64,000 nt of DNA from the NCBI GenBank assembly GCA_038203615.1, contig JBBRDU010000001.1:74851-138850 (forward strand), written 5' to 3'. The notes beneath the pieces are model-generated. The model saw only the letters and a program-made list of their open reading frames with translations. It was not told the origin of the DNA and did not search any database. A program made the position numbers and the translations under genes. Shown here piece by piece: positions 1 through 8,557 of the stretch (its first letter is position 1; each line of letters starts with the position of its first letter). This stretch comes from JBBRDU01 sp038203615. GTDB taxonomy: Bacteria; Verrucomicrobiota; Verrucomicrobiia; Chthoniobacterales; UBA10450.

Positions 1-72
1 TTGTCTGAAAATGCCGACGCATATATCGGCGGCTGTAGGCCGCAAACATTCGGACAAGGCGCCCGGAGATTT

Positions 73-86
73 TAGGCGGAGCCGCC
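73..86 (-). terminator. weak hairpin after the carotenoid operon
   Basis: A small GGCGG/CCGCC stem lies just beyond the stop codon of the leftward carotenoid operon. There is no proper T-run, so it is only a possible terminator. The rest of bases 1-116 shows no gene; bases 1-9 and 49-58 form a loose outer inverted repeat. Confidence 0.25.
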
Positions 87-116
87 GTTGGTTTCGGATG
101 CGTTGCGAGTTTCATC

Positions 117-1658
117 TCATCGCACGAGTTCCGGCTCCCGCCGTCCCGAATCACTTGCAGAAACCTCGCCGGACGCGTCCTTATCCAGCGCATCCGCGGC
201 GATCCAGCCAGACATCAAGACCATCGGCATCCCTGGGCCTGGATGAGCGGCGCCCCCTGCGAGGTAGAGGCCACGGACATCGGGACTGCGGTTACTTGGC
301 TTGAACGCGCCAGTGAAGCGCCCGTGACTGGCGACTCCATAAATTGCGCCATTGAGGACGTGATATCGTTCGTGGATATCCTGCGGGGTCAACGCGCTCT
401 CTGTCACAATATCGGGCTCGAGGTCGAGCCCCGCGGTGAGGCGCAGTTTATCCAGAATGGTGCGGCGGTAATCGGGCAGCATTTTTTTCCAATCATGATG
501 CGGGCGCAGATAGGGTGTGTGCACCAGAACGTAGAGCGCTTCGCCACCATTGGGGGCCACGGCGGGATCGCTCGCGGCGGGCGCGCAAACATAACAAGTG
601 GGATCGGGCGCCGGTTCGCCTTTGCCATAGATGAAATCGAATTCGTCGTGCGGATTGCGCGAGAAGACGAAGTTATGATGGAGCAGTTGCGGCGGGCGCT
701 TGCGCAAGCCGAGATACAACACGACACCGGAGCAGGCCGGTTCGTAACGTCGCCGCCGCTCGAATTTTTTCACGCCCCCGAGCAGTTCGCGATGCGTGCG
801 AACGGAATCGCAATTCGAAATCACTGCCTCAAATGGGACGTGCCGTCCACTCTCCAACTCGACGCCCGTGACTTTGCGGTTGGTAATTGAGATCCTCTTT
901 ACGGCTGTGCCGGTTCGCAGTTCGACGCCCAAATCCGTGGCGAGCCTTGCCAACGCTTGCGGTATGACTCCAGTTCCCCCGCGCGGATACCAAACGCCTT
1001 CGCTCGTTTGCATATGAGCGATTCCGCAGAGCACCGCTGGCGATGCGTCGGGGGCCGAGCCCACGTATTGGGTGAAGTGATCGACCATTTGCGCGACCCG
1101 GGCATCCGGCACAAACGAGCGAACCGTGCCGGCGACGCTGCGGCCCATCCGGAGCGCGAGCACATCGGACAATGTGCCAGCCTGCATCATGTTTCTGGCG
1201 CTGAACATGTCGCGCAAGCCGCCCAGAGGCCGCCAAAAGAACCAATTGGCCGAGATCCTGTGAATACGCTCCGACAATTCCAGAAACCGTTCGTAACCAG
1301 CCGCGGTTTTTGCCGAAGAAAATTTGGTGAGTTCGTCGCGCATTGCTTTCGCGTCGGCCACCAAATCCAGGATTGTCCCGTCGTCGAAGAACGATCGCCA
1401 TTGCGGGTCGAGGCGCACCAGATCGATCGCATCATCAAGGTCGCGCCCGGCCTCTGCGAAGATCCGTTTCAAGACAGACGGCAAGGTCAGGATGGTCGGG
1501 CCCATGTCGAAACGGAATCCGTCTTTTTCTAACACGGCGGCCTTGCCGCCGAGCCATTCGTTGCGTTCGAAGAGGGTCACTTCGTAGCCGCGCGCTGCCA
1601 GCACGCAGGCGGAGGCCAGTCCGCCCAGTCCGCCACCGATAATACCTACTCGTTTCAT
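117..1658 (-). CDS. CrtI/CrtN-family carotenoid desaturase or oxidase (second paralogue)
   Basis: A 513-residue FAD-dependent amine-oxidase-fold protein of the phytoene desaturase family. The N-terminus carries the dinucleotide-binding glycine motif GGGLGG (residues 8-13), followed by the family segment FDMGPTILTLPS near residue 50. The C-terminus has the FAD-closing motif with AGGAAHPGPGMP. The start ATG overlaps the stop of the upstream aldehyde dehydrogenase by four bases (ATGA), so it is the third gene of a coupled operon. The order desaturase-aldehyde dehydrogenase-desaturase matches crtN-ald-crtNb of Methylomonas, where the second paralogue oxidises the ends of a C30 carotene. By that analogy this may be the terminal oxidase (CrtP/CrtNb role). 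The family is certain, the exact reaction is inferred. Confidence 0.85.
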   Translation of the reverse strand: MKRVGIIGGGLGGLASACVLAARGYEVTLFERNEWLGGKAAVLEKDGFRFDMGPTILTLPSVLKRIFAEAGRDLDDAIDLVRLDPQWRSFFDDGTILDLVADAKAMRDELTKFSSAKTAAGYERFLELSERIHRISANWFFWRPLGGLRDMFSARNMMQAGTLSDVLALRMGRSVAGTVRSFVPDARVAQMVDHFTQYVGSAPDASPAVLCGIAHMQTSEGVWYPRGGTGVIPQALARLATDLGVELRTGTAVKRISITNRKVTGVELESGRHVPFEAVISNCDSVRTHRELLGGVKKFERRRRYEPACSGVVLYLGLRKRPPQLLHHNFVFSRNPHDEFDFIYGKGEPAPDPTCYVCAPAASDPAVAPNGGEALYVLVHTPYLRPHHDWKKMLPDYRRTILDKLRLTAGLDLEPDIVTESALTPQDIHERYHVLNGAIYGVASHGRFTGAFKPSNRSPDVRGLYLAGGAAHPGPGMPMVLMSGWIAADALDKDASGEVSASDSGRREPELVR

Positions 1659-2947
1659 GGTTTTGTCTTTCTGCTTTTTATTTTTTGAATGATCGCGTTG
1701 ATCAGATCGCGAATCGCGCCGAAGCGATCTCCTGATCGGCCGTGCAAAGCGAGGATATAGGAGGAGAACAGGCGCGCGTCGTCCGGGTCCGGGTCGTCGA
1801 AATGCGGTCGCGCTTTGCCGCGGCGCAGCGCGACGACGTGCGGGAATGTCATTTCGAGCAAGCCCTCGTGGCCACGAGTGACGCCAAATCCACTCGCCCT
1901 TACGCCGCCAAAAGGCATGCGCGGATCGGCCGTCGGAACAATGAGATCATTGATGGTGACGAAGCCGCTCGTGATCCGCGCCGCCCATGCGCGCGCCTGC
2001 CTTACGTCCCGCGAGAAGATCGATACGCCGAGCGCGAAGTCCGCCGCCGAAACGCGCTCCAAGGCTGCCGGCACGTCTGGGACGCGCTCCACCGTTGGCG
2101 TTGGGACCCCGGCCTCCAACAAACGCGCGCGCAAATCGTCCGCGATGGAATCGACGACGATGAGCCGTCGCGGCGCCATGCAGGTGTCGCCGCCATTCAA
2201 GCGCGCGCCAAAACGGAGCGCACCCATCACGAGGTCGAGATCGGCGTCCGCCAGAACGAGCATGGCGTCCTCGCCGGACAGTTCCATGATGGCGGGAGTG
2301 TTCGTTGTCGCGAGTGTGGCAAGAACATCGCGTCCATTTTCGGACGATCCGGTGAAGATTACCTTGTCCGGTCCTTCGGCAATGGCGCTTTGCGCCGCTT
2401 CGACGCTATGCGCTAGAACTGTGAGCAGCGCTGGATCGAGGCCGGCCGTGCGAGCGAGTTTGGCAAAGGCCAGGGCGACACCGCGCGTGCCCGGTGCCGG
2501 TTTCAACAGGACCGCATTTCCGGCAACCAGTGCCTGTAACGTCTGCACAGCTGGGAGAAAGAGGGGATAATTCCCTGGCCCAATCACGAGCACGACGCCG
2601 AAGGGTTGGCGCTGTACTTCGAACGACACGCCGCGCATCCACAACGGAGAGCCCATTCTTTCGCAACGTCGTGGAGCGAGGGCGCGGACCGCGCGTTGCG
2701 TCAGCCATCGGCAAGCATCGGCCAGGGGTAGCACTTCGGAGACAAGCTTCTCGGCGACGGGGCGCTGGGCCACCGACGCAGCCTCCACCGCAAGGTCATG
2801 AGCGTGCGCAGCGATTAAGTAACGGAGTTCGCGAACGAAGTGCAATCGCTCGCCAAGCCGCCGTTGAGCCCACTGCGTCTGCGCCTGACGGGCTGCGACG
2901 AGATTCGCGCTGATCGTTTCGTTCCCTTGTTTGTTTCGATCGTGCAT
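1655..2947 (-). CDS. aldehyde dehydrogenase of the carotenoid operon
   Basis: A 430-residue aldehyde dehydrogenase, somewhat shorter than the usual 450-500. Catalytic features are present: the GPGNYPL segment with the oxyanion Asn at about residue 126, Glu222 in MELSGED, and the nucleophile Cys256 in GGDTCMAPR. Its start overlaps the upstream CrtN-like gene by one base (TGATG), and its stop overlaps the next one by four, so all three are translated as a unit. In C30 carotenoid pathways an enzyme of this class oxidises a diapocarotenal to the corresponding acid; that role here is inferred from the neighbours. It probably acts at the membrane with the two flanking flavoproteins. Confidence 0.85.
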   Translation of the reverse strand: MHDRNKQGNETISANLVAARQAQTQWAQRRLGERLHFVRELRYLIAAHAHDLAVEAASVAQRPVAEKLVSEVLPLADACRWLTQRAVRALAPRRCERMGSPLWMRGVSFEVQRQPFGVVLVIGPGNYPLFLPAVQTLQALVAGNAVLLKPAPGTRGVALAFAKLARTAGLDPALLTVLAHSVEAAQSAIAEGPDKVIFTGSSENGRDVLATLATTNTPAIMELSGEDAMLVLADADLDLVMGALRFGARLNGGDTCMAPRRLIVVDSIADDLRARLLEAGVPTPTVERVPDVPAALERVSAADFALGVSIFSRDVRQARAWAARITSGFVTINDLIVPTADPRMPFGGVRASGFGVTRGHEGLLEMTFPHVVALRRGKARPHFDDPDPDDARLFSSYILALHGRSGDRFGAIRDLINAIIQKIKSRKTKP

Positions 2948-4485
2948 CAGGCAACCTTCAGGTTCATGCGTGCGAGTTGCCGTGTCGCCGTCCGTTCCGC
3001 ACTGGGCGAAAGACCGAGATCGGCGAGCAACAAACGCGAGCTGATTCGGGCAGATTCAAAAATAACCGGCAGACCGCTGCCCGGATGCGTGCCACCGCCG
3101 ACGAGGTACATTCCGTCGCAGTCCTCGAAGCGGTTGTGCGGGCGCAGGTTCAGCATCTGGTCGAGGCTGTGCGCGAGATTGAAGGTCGCGCCCTGGTGAA
3201 TTTCATATTTCTGATCCCAGTCGGCGGGAGTGATGATGCGTTCATAGCGGATGCGTTGCTCCACCTTGGTGAATCCGGCTTTGGCGATCTGCCTCAGGAC
3301 GAGCGCGCGGAAACGCGCGGTCTCGCGGGACCAGTCCACGTTAGGATGCTGATGCGTCACCGGTGCAAGCACGTAGAGCGTGCTCATTCCGCGCGGAGCG
3401 AGGGTCGAATCGGTTACGCTTGCGTTTTGCACGTAGAACGATGGATCCGCCGAAAGGACGTGCTGGTTTTCGATTTCGTCCAGGTTGCGCTCGTAGTCGG
3501 TAGCAATGTGGATGCTGTGATGCGGGAGATCGAAGGTTCCTTCGATGCCGAGATACATCATGAAAGTCGAACAGGAGAATTTTTTGCGCGCGATCTTGCG
3601 ATCAGTCCAACGCCGCCGTAGTCGATCCGGCACGAGCCGCGACATGGCGCGAGCGAAGTCCGCGTTCAGCACGATCGCGTCCGCCTTTTCCACGCCCGCC
3701 TTCGTGCGCACGCCGGCTGCGCGCCGGCCTTGGAAGAGGATTTCTTCGACCGGCTGGTCGAGGCAGATTTCGACGCCGAGCCGCTCCGCCACCCGCGCCA
3801 TCGCAGCCGTCACCGCGGCGCAACCGCCGATGGGATGAAAGACGCCGTATTCGTATTCGAGGAAGGACAGAATCGAGAAGAGGCTCGGACAGCGAAACGG
3901 CGACATGCCAAGATATTTCGACTGAAAAGAAAACGCCAGGCGAATGCGGGGGTCGCGAAAGAAGCGGGTGAGATATTGGTCGAGCGACTGATGCGGGCGC
4001 AGCATTGGAAGCATCTTAAGTAAACGAACGTTGATGAGATCCCGCCAACCGAGGAAGGGCATCTCAAGGCACGGCTCCATCCGCTCCAGCTTCGTGCGGT
4101 TTTCGTTGAGGAAAGCTCGGAAGCCGGGCGCATCGCCCGGCGCGATCGATGCAATTTGTTGTTCCATCCGCGCGATGTCGGGCGTGGCGTTCAGCTCGCC
4201 GCCCTGGCCGAAGGTGATGCGGTACTGCGGATCGAGCTGAACCAGATCCATTTCGTCGCGGAGGCAGGTCCCGGCTGCGGCGAAAATTTCGTCGAGAATG
4301 CGTGGGTAGAGAAAAAAGGTCGGACCAAGATCGAATTTAAAGCCGTCTGCCTCGATCGACGAGGTGCGCCCGCCCAGGGTGGGCAGACGCTCGATCACTT
4401 TGACTTTCACGCCTGCGCTGGCGAGCAAGATGGCGGAAGCAAGTCCGCCGGGACCGGCTCCGATAATGATTACGGAAGACTTCAT
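2947..4485 (-). CDS. CrtI/CrtN-family carotenoid desaturase (first paralogue)
   Basis: A 512-residue FAD oxidoreductase. The N-terminal motif IIGAGPGGLASAILLASAG (from residue 6) binds the ADP part of FAD. FDLGPTFFLYPR near residue 50 and the C-terminal GGGTHPGSGLP segment are typical of CrtI/CrtN-type carotene desaturases. It is promoter-proximal in a three-gene overlapping operon and is probably the dehydrosqualene or squalene desaturase. No carotenoid synthase (crtM or hpnCDE) lies in the window, so the C30 substrate is an inference from gene order. The start ATG is 18 bases beyond the nearest CarH-type half-site and has no clear Shine-Dalgarno sequence. Expression is likely light- and B12-controlled through the divergent regulator. 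Confidence 0.87.
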   Translation of the reverse strand: MKSSVIIIGAGPGGLASAILLASAGVKVKVIERLPTLGGRTSSIEADGFKFDLGPTFFLYPRILDEIFAAAGTCLRDEMDLVQLDPQYRITFGQGGELNATPDIARMEQQIASIAPGDAPGFRAFLNENRTKLERMEPCLEMPFLGWRDLINVRLLKMLPMLRPHQSLDQYLTRFFRDPRIRLAFSFQSKYLGMSPFRCPSLFSILSFLEYEYGVFHPIGGCAAVTAAMARVAERLGVEICLDQPVEEILFQGRRAAGVRTKAGVEKADAIVLNADFARAMSRLVPDRLRRRWTDRKIARKKFSCSTFMMYLGIEGTFDLPHHSIHIATDYERNLDEIENQHVLSADPSFYVQNASVTDSTLAPRGMSTLYVLAPVTHQHPNVDWSRETARFRALVLRQIAKAGFTKVEQRIRYERIITPADWDQKYEIHQGATFNLAHSLDQMLNLRPHNRFEDCDGMYLVGGGTHPGSGLPVIFESARISSRLLLADLGLSPSAERTATRQLARMNLKVA

Positions 4486-4522
4486 AGCGAAAAATCGTGT
4501 TATTGTCTACTTAATGTCTAGG

Positions 4523-4551
4523 CAAATAGACCTTGTTTTGCAGTATGTCAA
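4523..4551 (-). promoter_or_regulatory. candidate promoter of the carotenoid operon
   Basis: On the minus strand a perfect TTGACA (complement of 4546-4551) is followed after 17 bp by TATTTG (complement of 4523-4528). The -35 box coincides with the first half-site of the middle operator pair, so repressor binding would exclude polymerase. The -10 match is poor (three of six). Confidence 0.4.
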
Positions 4552-4563
4552 TTATTTGTCTAA

Positions 4564-4569
4564 TATAAT
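4564..4569 (+). promoter_or_regulatory. TATAAT -10 box of the carH-like gene
   Basis: A perfect TATAAT begins two bases after the middle operator pair (which ends at 4562), 46 bp before the carH-like start codon. No convincing -35 box is at 16-18 bp. Its position next to the operator suggests autoregulation. Confidence 0.45.
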
Positions 4570-4614
4570 TTGCCATTACTGGCGTCCTGTATAGTATGTG
4601 TCTACATAATTACC

Positions 4615-5547
4615 ATGACCTTTCCCATCCAAGCCGTCGTTCGCGAAACCGGCCTCACCGCCCACGTGCTTCGCGTCTGGGAGAAGCGTTACGGGGCGGT
4701 CGTTCCGAAAAGAACGAAGACGGAGCGCCGCTCTTACAGCGAGGCCGATATTCGCAGGCTGAAACTCCTGCGAGAGGCGACCTTGCAGGGCCATTCCATC
4801 GGGAACGTGGCCAAGCTGCCAAACGAAAAGCTAAAGGCGCTTCTAAAACGCAAAGCCGGCCACGTATCCAACTCGTCTTCCCGTGCGGTTGCGCGGATGA
4901 AATCGGAAATCGATTCGCCTGTTATCCGCGACTGCATCAAGGCGGTAAGAGCATTCGACGAGGATGCGCTCAATACCTTGCTCTCGCGCGTAGTGCTCGA
5001 GTCTGGCGCTACCGCCCTGCTGCGTCACGTGATCGCGCCTCTCACGCAGAGGTTGGGCGATCTCTGGAGCGAGGGCAGCCTAAAGATGGCGCACGAACAT
5101 TTTGCGACGGCGGCGATTCGCTCTTTTCTGCTCAACCCGTCACGCCGATATGCCGGTGCGACCTTCCCTGCGACGCTGATCGCCGCCACGCCGCAGGGCC
5201 AGTTGCACGAACTCGGCGCGGTCATGGCCACTTCGCTTGCCGCCGAACAGGGGTGGCATGCCATTTATCTGGGCGCGAGTCTGCCTGCGGCAGAGATCGC
5301 GGGAGCCGCGCTGCAGAACAAAGCGCGGGCCGTCGTCTTGAGTATCATTTATCCCGAAGACGATCCGAACGTGGAGGTTGAGTTGCACGATCTGCGGCGT
5401 TTTCTTCCGGCTAACGTTGCGCTTCTGATTTGCGGACAAGCCGCAGTGCGCTATCGCGCCGCCATCGATGGGATTGGCGGAATTCTGGTGAGAGATCTGA
5501 CTCAACTCCAAGTTGAACTTGCGACGATTCGAGCGAGTAGAAAATGA
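4615..5547 (+). CDS. carH: CarH/LitR-like B12-dependent photoreceptor repressor
   Basis: A 310-residue two-part regulator. Residues 1-75 are a MerR-type winged helix (HVLRVWEKRYG, RRSYSEADIRRLK). Residues about 105-185 are the four-helix B12 cap and 186-305 the Rossmann-like cobalamin-binding domain. The cap carries the CarH light-sensing signature W-x9-EH (Trp151, Glu161, His162). The lower cobalt ligand is retained as His198 in QLHELG, but the first position of the usual E/DxHxxG motif is Gln196. CarH proteins bind operators in the dark with adenosylcobalamin and release on illumination. The start at 4615 is chosen because an upstream in-frame ATG at 4570 would read through the operator. 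It is divergent from the carotenoid operon, its likely target, and overlaps the next gene by four bases. Confidence 0.88.
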   Translation: MTFPIQAVVRETGLTAHVLRVWEKRYGAVVPKRTKTERRSYSEADIRRLKLLREATLQGHSIGNVAKLPNEKLKALLKRKAGHVSNSSSRAVARMKSEIDSPVIRDCIKAVRAFDEDALNTLLSRVVLESGATALLRHVIAPLTQRLGDLWSEGSLKMAHEHFATAAIRSFLLNPSRRYAGATFPATLIAATPQGQLHELGAVMATSLAAEQGWHAIYLGASLPAAEIAGAALQNKARAVVLSIIYPEDDPNVEVELHDLRRFLPANVALLICGQAAVRYRAAIDGIGGILVRDLTQLQVELATIRASRK

Positions 5548-6002
5548 AAGCGATGCTCAACGCCTTTTACACCAGGAGTTTTCTACCAATGGGCGAGCGC
5601 GCGCCGGCCTTAAAGGCGGTCGATCAAGACGGCGTGATGGTCGATCTGGGTAAGGCGTACGCTCGCGGCCCTGTGCCCATCTACTTTTATCTGCGAACGG
5701 GCACACCCGTTTGTAGCGCGCATGCCTGCCGTTTTCGCGATGGGTTGGACCAACTGGACGAGCATGATATTCAGATTTTCGGCGTCAGCCGGGATGCCCC
5801 GGACCGTTTGCAGAAATTCAAAGCAAAGCAGCGGCTGCCCTTCCAGCTCCTGGCGGATCCTGAGGGAGAGATCGCCGCGGCTTTTGGTGTCCCCTCATTC
5901 TTTGGCTTTCCTGCGCGCAGGGCCTTTCTCATCCGCAATGGCGTGCTCGATTGGAAAGGCCATGCCTCGGAGTCATCTGCCATTTTCAGGCTGATTGGCT
6001 AA
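5544..6002 (+). CDS. peroxiredoxin, BCP/PrxQ type
   Basis: A 152-residue thiol peroxidase of the AhpC/TSA superfamily. The active site TPVCSAHAC gives a peroxidatic Cys57 and a second Cys62 five residues later, the arrangement of PrxQ/BCP enzymes, which reduce hydroperoxides with thioredoxin. The start ATG overlaps the carH-like stop (ATGA), so it is translationally coupled to the photoreceptor. Together with the carotenoid genes this suggests a response to light-driven oxidative damage (inference). Confidence 0.85.
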   Translation: MKAMLNAFYTRSFLPMGERAPALKAVDQDGVMVDLGKAYARGPVPIYFYLRTGTPVCSAHACRFRDGLDQLDEHDIQIFGVSRDAPDRLQKFKAKQRLPFQLLADPEGEIAAAFGVPSFFGFPARRAFLIRNGVLDWKGHASESSAIFRLIG

Positions 6003-6019
6003 CTCCCCATCGAGAAACG

Positions 6020-6475
6020 ATGCAAGAATTCTCCTTCCGCTCAGAATTGCTGCTACCGCAAAAGCGCGACGAGATATTCTGCTTCTTCGCCGATGCCGGG
6101 AACCTCGAGGTGCTCACTCCTCCCTGGCTAGGATTTCGCGTTCTCACGCCGCAGCCGATAACGATGCAGGCGGGGACTCTCATCGATTACAAACTGCGTG
6201 TGCATGGCCTTCCGCTGAAGTGGCGCTCCGAAATTACGACATGGGAGCCTCCGGCCGGGTTCGTGGACGAGCAGAGGCGCGGGCCCTACCGAAAATGGAT
6301 TCATCAACATCACTTTGAGGAGCGGGACAACGGCACACTCTGTCAGGATTTCGTGCGCTACTCCGTTTTCGGCGGAGTGCTCGTCAATTCGCTCTTGGTG
6401 CGTCGCGATATCGAGAAAATTTTCGCCTTCCGGACAGCACAACTCCGGAAGCTTTTTGGCTCGCCGGCACTGTAA
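6020..6475 (+). CDS. SRPBCC (START-like) family protein
   Basis: A 151-residue protein starting MQEFSFRSELLLP, with the SRPBCC helix-grip features (ADAGNLEVLTPPWLGF, then alternating strands including KLRVHGLPLKW). Members bind hydrophobic ligands in a deep cavity. Proteins of this subgroup often lie beside carotenoid, photolyase or CarH-type genes, and here the gene is 17 bases downstream of the peroxiredoxin. The start at 6020 is preferred over an upstream in-frame ATG at 5951 that would overlap the peroxiredoxin by 52 bases. The ligand is unknown. Confidence 0.75.
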   Translation: MQEFSFRSELLLPQKRDEIFCFFADAGNLEVLTPPWLGFRVLTPQPITMQAGTLIDYKLRVHGLPLKWRSEITTWEPPAGFVDEQRRGPYRKWIHQHHFEERDNGTLCQDFVRYSVFGGVLVNSLLVRRDIEKIFAFRTAQLRKLFGSPAL

Positions 6476-6515
6476 AACGACAGTGATATCCGCGCGAATC
6501 GAAGTGAACGACGTG

Positions 6516-6989
6516 ATGCAGCAGGGCTACGTGTATCTGCTCACCAAGCCTGTCGGCCGAAGTTTTCATCCACGGTTTCGACCTGAACTCACGCCGAAGG
6601 AGATGCTGAAACTCGGCATATTTGGCGGGAAGTACATGACCGACTGTACCGCGGAATATCCTTCGCACTGGTTTAAGCACGCCAAATTATGTCATGAATG
6701 CCACGATCCGGGTCTGAACTACTTTGGCGTTAACGCGTCGCAGCCGCTTTCCATTTGGCGTGATAAGGGGTGGATCTATCACGAAGATCCGCGCGGCTGG
6801 TTCCAATGGTACTGCCGCTACTACATGGGACGACGGTGCCAGGACGACCAACGCCAGATTACGCGCTGGGTGGCGATCAGGAGACACGTCGCACAGGTTC
6901 GGAAGAACTGCCGTCCGGGTGACTTGAATTGCCGGCGAAGACAAAGACAAGCACTGCTCCACTGGGCGTATGATTCGCGAAGGATATGA
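6516..6989 (+). CDS. conserved protein of unknown function
   Basis: About 157 residues rich in aromatic and basic residues: GKYMTDC, YPSHWFKHAKL, LNYFGVNASQPLS, then GWFQWYCRYYMGRR and a C-terminal QALLHWAYDSRR. It resembles a compact family of short proteins found near photolyase or CarH clusters and in plants, but I cannot name a function. Cys and Trp content suggests a soluble fold, and no membrane segment is visible. The ATG at 6516 is chosen; a GTG at 6504 is equally possible. It is the last gene of the rightward light-response group, 40 bases after the SRPBCC gene, and converges on the broken MFS gene. Confidence 0.7.
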   Translation: MQQGYVYLLTKPVGRSFHPRFRPELTPKEMLKLGIFGGKYMTDCTAEYPSHWFKHAKLCHECHDPGLNYFGVNASQPLSIWRDKGWIYHEDPRGWFQWYCRYYMGRRCQDDQRQITRWVAIRRHVAQVRKNCRPGDLNCRRRQRQALLHWAYDSRRI

Positions 6990-7249
6990 TTCGCCGTTGG
7001 TGAAGAAGGGTTCCACCGGCCGGAACTGATCTTTGCCTCGCTCGACACACGCGGGGGCCTGTATTCCCATTTCACAACGCGGCGCGAGAATTTTCCGCTT
7101 CAGCACTGAGACGAGCGCGAAGAGCGTCATAAACGCGCCGAGAGCCGCGGCGACCTCGATTAGACTCGATGCTATTTGGATCACCCAGCCAGGTGCCTTC
7201 CGCAGCGGCGACAGAAGCCGGCGAGTTTGTTGACCAGATGGGCAAAACC

Positions 7250-8450
7250 TCAGCCGGTCCGATCTTGCCTTCCGCCTATTTGTTGGAGCACCAAAAGGGC
7301 GAGTCCGACGCAAACAAGGCCCGCAATCGCTTCCACGTGGAGCATTCCGGCCGTGCCAAAGCGGTCGTGGGCCCAGCCGTTGACGGCAGTCATATAGATA
7401 AGGGGAAGATTTCCCAAAGACGAAAGGGTGGCGTACTTGGTGGAGGCGGCGCCGCGACCGATGGCGAAGAGGACGACGGCAGAGAAGGCGGCGTAAGCAA
7501 CCCCGCCCCAGGCGGCATACGCGAGGACCCCGGCGGCGTAAGCGAAGGAGGTCCTGGGCGCGACGGCCATGATGATGGTCACCAAGGCCATGATCGCGCC
7601 GGAGCCGAAGTAGACCCACCGCCACCCAACCGCCTGCCACGCATCCGATCGCGCTAACCACGCCATTCAGAAGGCCGGTGACCAGCGCCACCGTGTCGGG
7701 GTTCGCATGCCAATCGGGCGCGACCACTGACCAAAGATTGTCTATGGCGCCGGAACCGATGGGCGATGCCACTAGGACGATCGTGAACAGAGGAATGGCC
7801 GAGCGCACCATGGAAAGGATGTCGCGTCCGAGGAGCCGCATGCGCGCGCTGATCCGCTCGCCCGTGGCGAGGCGAACATCCGAAACGAAATAAAGCGCTG
7901 CCGCTGACGCCATCATGGCGAGGCCGAGCGCGCCTCCGGCCGTTTCCTTGGAAAAATGAGCAGCCAGCCAGACGCCGGCACCCCCACCCATGCCAGTGCC
8001 GCCGAGGTTGCCCGCCTGATACCAGCCAGCCGCGCGTCCTTTTTCTTCGTCCGGCACGGTATGCCCCATGAGCCCGCCGACCGGCAGAACAATCAAGGTG
8101 GCGGCGACTTGAGAAATGAACGCCATGGCGGTGAGCAGCGCAACAGCGCTCTGGCGAAACGGCATGAAGCCGAGAAGGATCAGGGTCGCCGTCGAAGTGA
8201 TCAATCCGATCAGGTACTAACGACGAGCCGTCAGAGTCAGATCGGCGACGGGTCCCCAAAGAAATCGCCATAGGTTGGCGGAGAGTCCGATGGCGACGAC
8301 GGAGGCAGAAGTGGCCACCGAAAATCCGTTCTGCGTCAAAATAAAGGGCAGGGTGATGGAAGCGAACCCGTTAGTGATGCCGTAGGGAAGAACCAGAAAA
8401 AAGAACGTGAAAGCCGCCGTCGTCCCCGGTTTAGGCACGAAGGCACTCAA
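7250..8450 (-). pseudogene. MFS transporter, broken by a stop codon and a frameshift
   Basis: Three stretches on the minus strand together form one 12-helix-type MFS transporter of about 400 residues. The N-terminal piece (8450-8217, TTG start) ends with TLTARR at an amber codon. Translation resumes in the same frame with YLIGLITSTATL, so a Trp codon TGG has probably become TAG at 8217-8219. Near 7655, after GCVAGGW, the frame shifts to WRWVYFGSGAIMALVTIIMAV, consistent with a short deletion in the loop, and the C-terminal part continues to 7250. Two independent lesions point to a real pseudogene, although sequencing error cannot be excluded. Substrate unknown. Confidence 0.75.
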
Positions 8451-8557
8451 TCATAGAAGGGCGCGGAAGGGCAACCCGCGACCACGCCGGAGGTGGCGAT
8501 TGCTCCCATTTATCCGGTAGATGCATGCAAAGGAGGGGCCGAATCCGAATCCAAGCT

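Larger units (their letters stand above)
4504..4604. promoter_or_regulatory. CarH-type operator array, three 42-bp-spaced pairs
   Basis: Six TGTnnA half-sites in the same orientation start at 4504, 4515, 4546, 4557, 4588 and 4599. Within each pair the spacing is 11 bp; from pair to pair it is exactly 42 bp. The second half-site of every pair is TGTCTA. The reverse complement, TAGACA, fits the nTnnACAn element reported for the Thermus CarH operator, which also repeats every 11 bp. The array fills the AT-rich gap between the carotenoid operon and the carH-like gene and overlaps candidate promoters in both directions. Binding by the adjacent CarH-like protein is inferred. Confidence 0.75.

Noticed and set aside
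4504..4604. Regular 42-bp spacing considered as a degenerate CRISPR or iteron array
   Set aside because: Repeat units are only 6 bp half-sites, spacers are not of equal type to CRISPR spacers, and the position between crtN and carH fits an operator.
6687..7200. Minus-strand frame with a hydrophobic segment (SSLIEVAAALGAFMTLFALV)
   Set aside because: It looks like a small membrane protein at first, but runs antisense into the conserved gene at 6516-6989 and has no clear start; it may be a remnant downstream of the broken MFS gene.
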